Assembly: GCF_000317675.1 (NCBI RefSeq)
Contig: NC_019776.1
Coordinates: 2,232,001 to 2,296,000 of the forward strand
Direction of reading: 5' to 3'
DNA: 64,000 nucleotides
Source: Cyanobacterium aponinum PCC 10605
Lineage (GTDB): Bacteria > Cyanobacteriota > Cyanobacteriia > Cyanobacteriales > Cyanobacteriaceae
Every line of letters starts with the position of its first letter. Position 1 is the stretch's first letter. The notes below the pieces were generated by a model. That model worked only from the letters and a program-made list of their open reading frames with translations. It was not told the origin of the DNA and made no database searches. The position numbers and the translations under genes are program-made. Of the stretch, positions 63,086 through 64,000 are shown one piece after another.

Positions 63086-64000
63086 ATGAAGAAATTGAAA
63101 AGACTTTCTGGTTATCTTACTATTTGTCTGAGCAGTTTAGCCCTAATTGCTTGTAACTCCGATTCTCAGTCTTCCAATATCAATAATTTGAAACAGGCAA
63201 AATTACTTTATTGGCAAGCACCGACAATTCTTAATCCTCATCTCTCCACAGGATTTAAAGATTCTGAAGCTAGTCGTCTTACTCTTGAACCTTTAGCATC
63301 TTTTGACAAAGAAGGTAAACTTATACCTATCCTAGCTCAAGAAATACCAACTCTGGAGAATGGAGGTATTGGCAAGGATGGAAAATCTGTAGTCTGGAAA
63401 TTACGAAAAGATGTAAAATGGTCTGATGGTCAACCTTTTACAGCTAAAGATGTCGTTTTTACCTACGAATTCATTACTAATCCTCAAGTGGGTAGTGTTA
63501 ATGCTGGAGATTATGCCATCGTTGATAAAGTAGAAACATTAGATGACTATACCGTCAAAGTTTCATTTAAAGAAGTTACCCCGGCTTGGTATTCAGTGTT
63601 TGTGGGAAATGCAGGTTTAATTTTACCTCAACATTTATATGCCCAATATAACGGTGCCAATGTGCGAGAAGCTCCTTATAACCTTATGCCAGTGGGAACG
63701 GGAGCTTATAAAGTAGTACGATTCAAGCCTGGAGATTCTGTTATTTATCAGCCTAACTCCTACTACCGTCAACCAGAAAAATTGAATTTTGAACAAATTG
63801 AAATTAAAGGGGGAGGGGATGCCACGTCTGCCGCTAGGGCTGTATTACAAACGGGAGAGGCTGATTTTGCCCATAATTTACAGGTTGAGGCGAATATTCT
63901 CGAAAGTCTGCAAAAGAGTGGAAAAGGTCAATTGGTGGCTAATTTTGGGTCTTTGAGTGAAAGAATAATCTTTAATTTTACCGATCCAAATCGTAGCACA
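63086..64000 (+). CDS. peptide/oligopeptide-binding lipoprotein, partial
   Basis: Starts at ATG 63086 and is cut by the end of the window (305 codons seen). A lipoprotein signal peptide has the lipobox LIAC (SSLALIACNSD). The rest is the SBP_bac_5 fold: LLYWQAPTILNPHLSTG, WKLRKDVKWSDGQPFTAKDVVFTYEF, and VGTGAYKVVRFKPGD. It captures peptides or other small substrates for an ABC transporter whose permeases may follow beyond the window. Confidence 0.92.
   Translation, partial: MKKLKRLSGYLTICLSSLALIACNSDSQSSNINNLKQAKLLYWQAPTILNPHLSTGFKDSEASRLTLEPLASFDKEGKLIPILAQEIPTLENGGIGKDGKSVVWKLRKDVKWSDGQPFTAKDVVFTYEFITNPQVGSVNAGDYAIVDKVETLDDYTVKVSFKEVTPAWYSVFVGNAGLILPQHLYAQYNGANVREAPYNLMPVGTGAYKVVRFKPGDSVIYQPNSYYRQPEKLNFEQIEIKGGGDATSAARAVLQTGEADFAHNLQVEANILESLQKSGKGQLVANFGSLSERIIFNFTDPNRST

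Noticed and set aside
1-64000. tRNA, rRNA or tmRNA genes
   Set aside because: No cloverleaf-like or TTCGA-type T-loop contexts were seen in the intergenic stretches. A covariance search would be decisive.

Overview
The window reads as chromosomal DNA of a low-GC, unicellular cyanobacterium, close in style to Cyanobacterium or Geminocystis. The evidence is frequent HIP1 octamers (GCGATCGC) inside genes, cyanobacterial markers (GUN4, a DUF92/VTE6-type phytyl-phosphate kinase, an HhoA-type protease) and islands of heptanucleotide tandem repeats between genes. No rRNA, tRNA or CRISPR array was seen. The genus is an inference from composition and gene content.

Layout. 1-5 kb: a small membrane protein, decayed sequence and a large multi-PAS hybrid histidine kinase. 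5-11.3 kb: a secreted TPR protein, a solo TnpB element with 20-bp inverted ends, an SRPBCC protein, an HhoA-like protease and an IS630-type insertion sequence with a -1 frameshift. 11.3-19.5 kb: a two-partner secretion locus (TpsB transporter, a small exported FnIII-like/TPR protein, and a 1626-residue TpsA exoprotein fused to TPR and a CHAT caspase-like protease). 19.5-25 kb: an intact HepT/MntA pair, isocitrate dehydrogenase, a VapB antitoxin with a truncated VapC, and a one-polypeptide restriction-modification gene broken by a single stop codon. 25-36.5 kb: an unknown 345-residue protein, SmpB, CbiT, DUF2214, pyruvate formate-lyase, an ABC1/UbiB-type kinase, a PP2C phosphatase and PyrR. 36.5-43 kb: a 5'-truncated gene, a pyruvate decarboxylase-like enzyme with an MFS exporter, an MNT antitoxin with a truncated HEPN toxin, and a DUF692 protein. 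43.4-48.3 kb: a 1629-residue multicopper oxidase with a His-rich linker and DUF4214/DUF4114-like C-terminal modules. 49-57.3 kb: L/F-tRNA-protein transferase, a Ser/Thr kinase, two TerD proteins, and a two-gene signalling operon (RR-GGDEF-EAL and a hybrid kinase). 57.5-64 kb: a split YeeE/YedE transporter, an alpha/beta-hydrolase lacking its nucleophile, CysC, the DUF92 kinase, GUN4 and the start of an oligopeptide-binding lipoprotein.

The strongest cross-cutting signal is a dispersed composite repeat family. It has MITE-like ends (TTAACCT...), internal heptamer tandem arrays and interchangeable perfect palindromes. Copies lie at gene ends, and repeat DNA supplies the stop codon of icd, pyrR, the Ser/Thr kinase and the pyruvate decarboxylase-like gene, and apparently the start codon and first codons of cbiT. 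A second repeat type is inserted in frame in the restriction-modification gene.

The locus most likely to be a poorly described system is the TPS-CHAT locus, in which a caspase-like protease domain appears to be placed on the export route of a haemagglutinin-like exoprotein. Several toxin and restriction genes are broken while their partner antitoxins remain, which suggests an accessory defence complement that is being lost.
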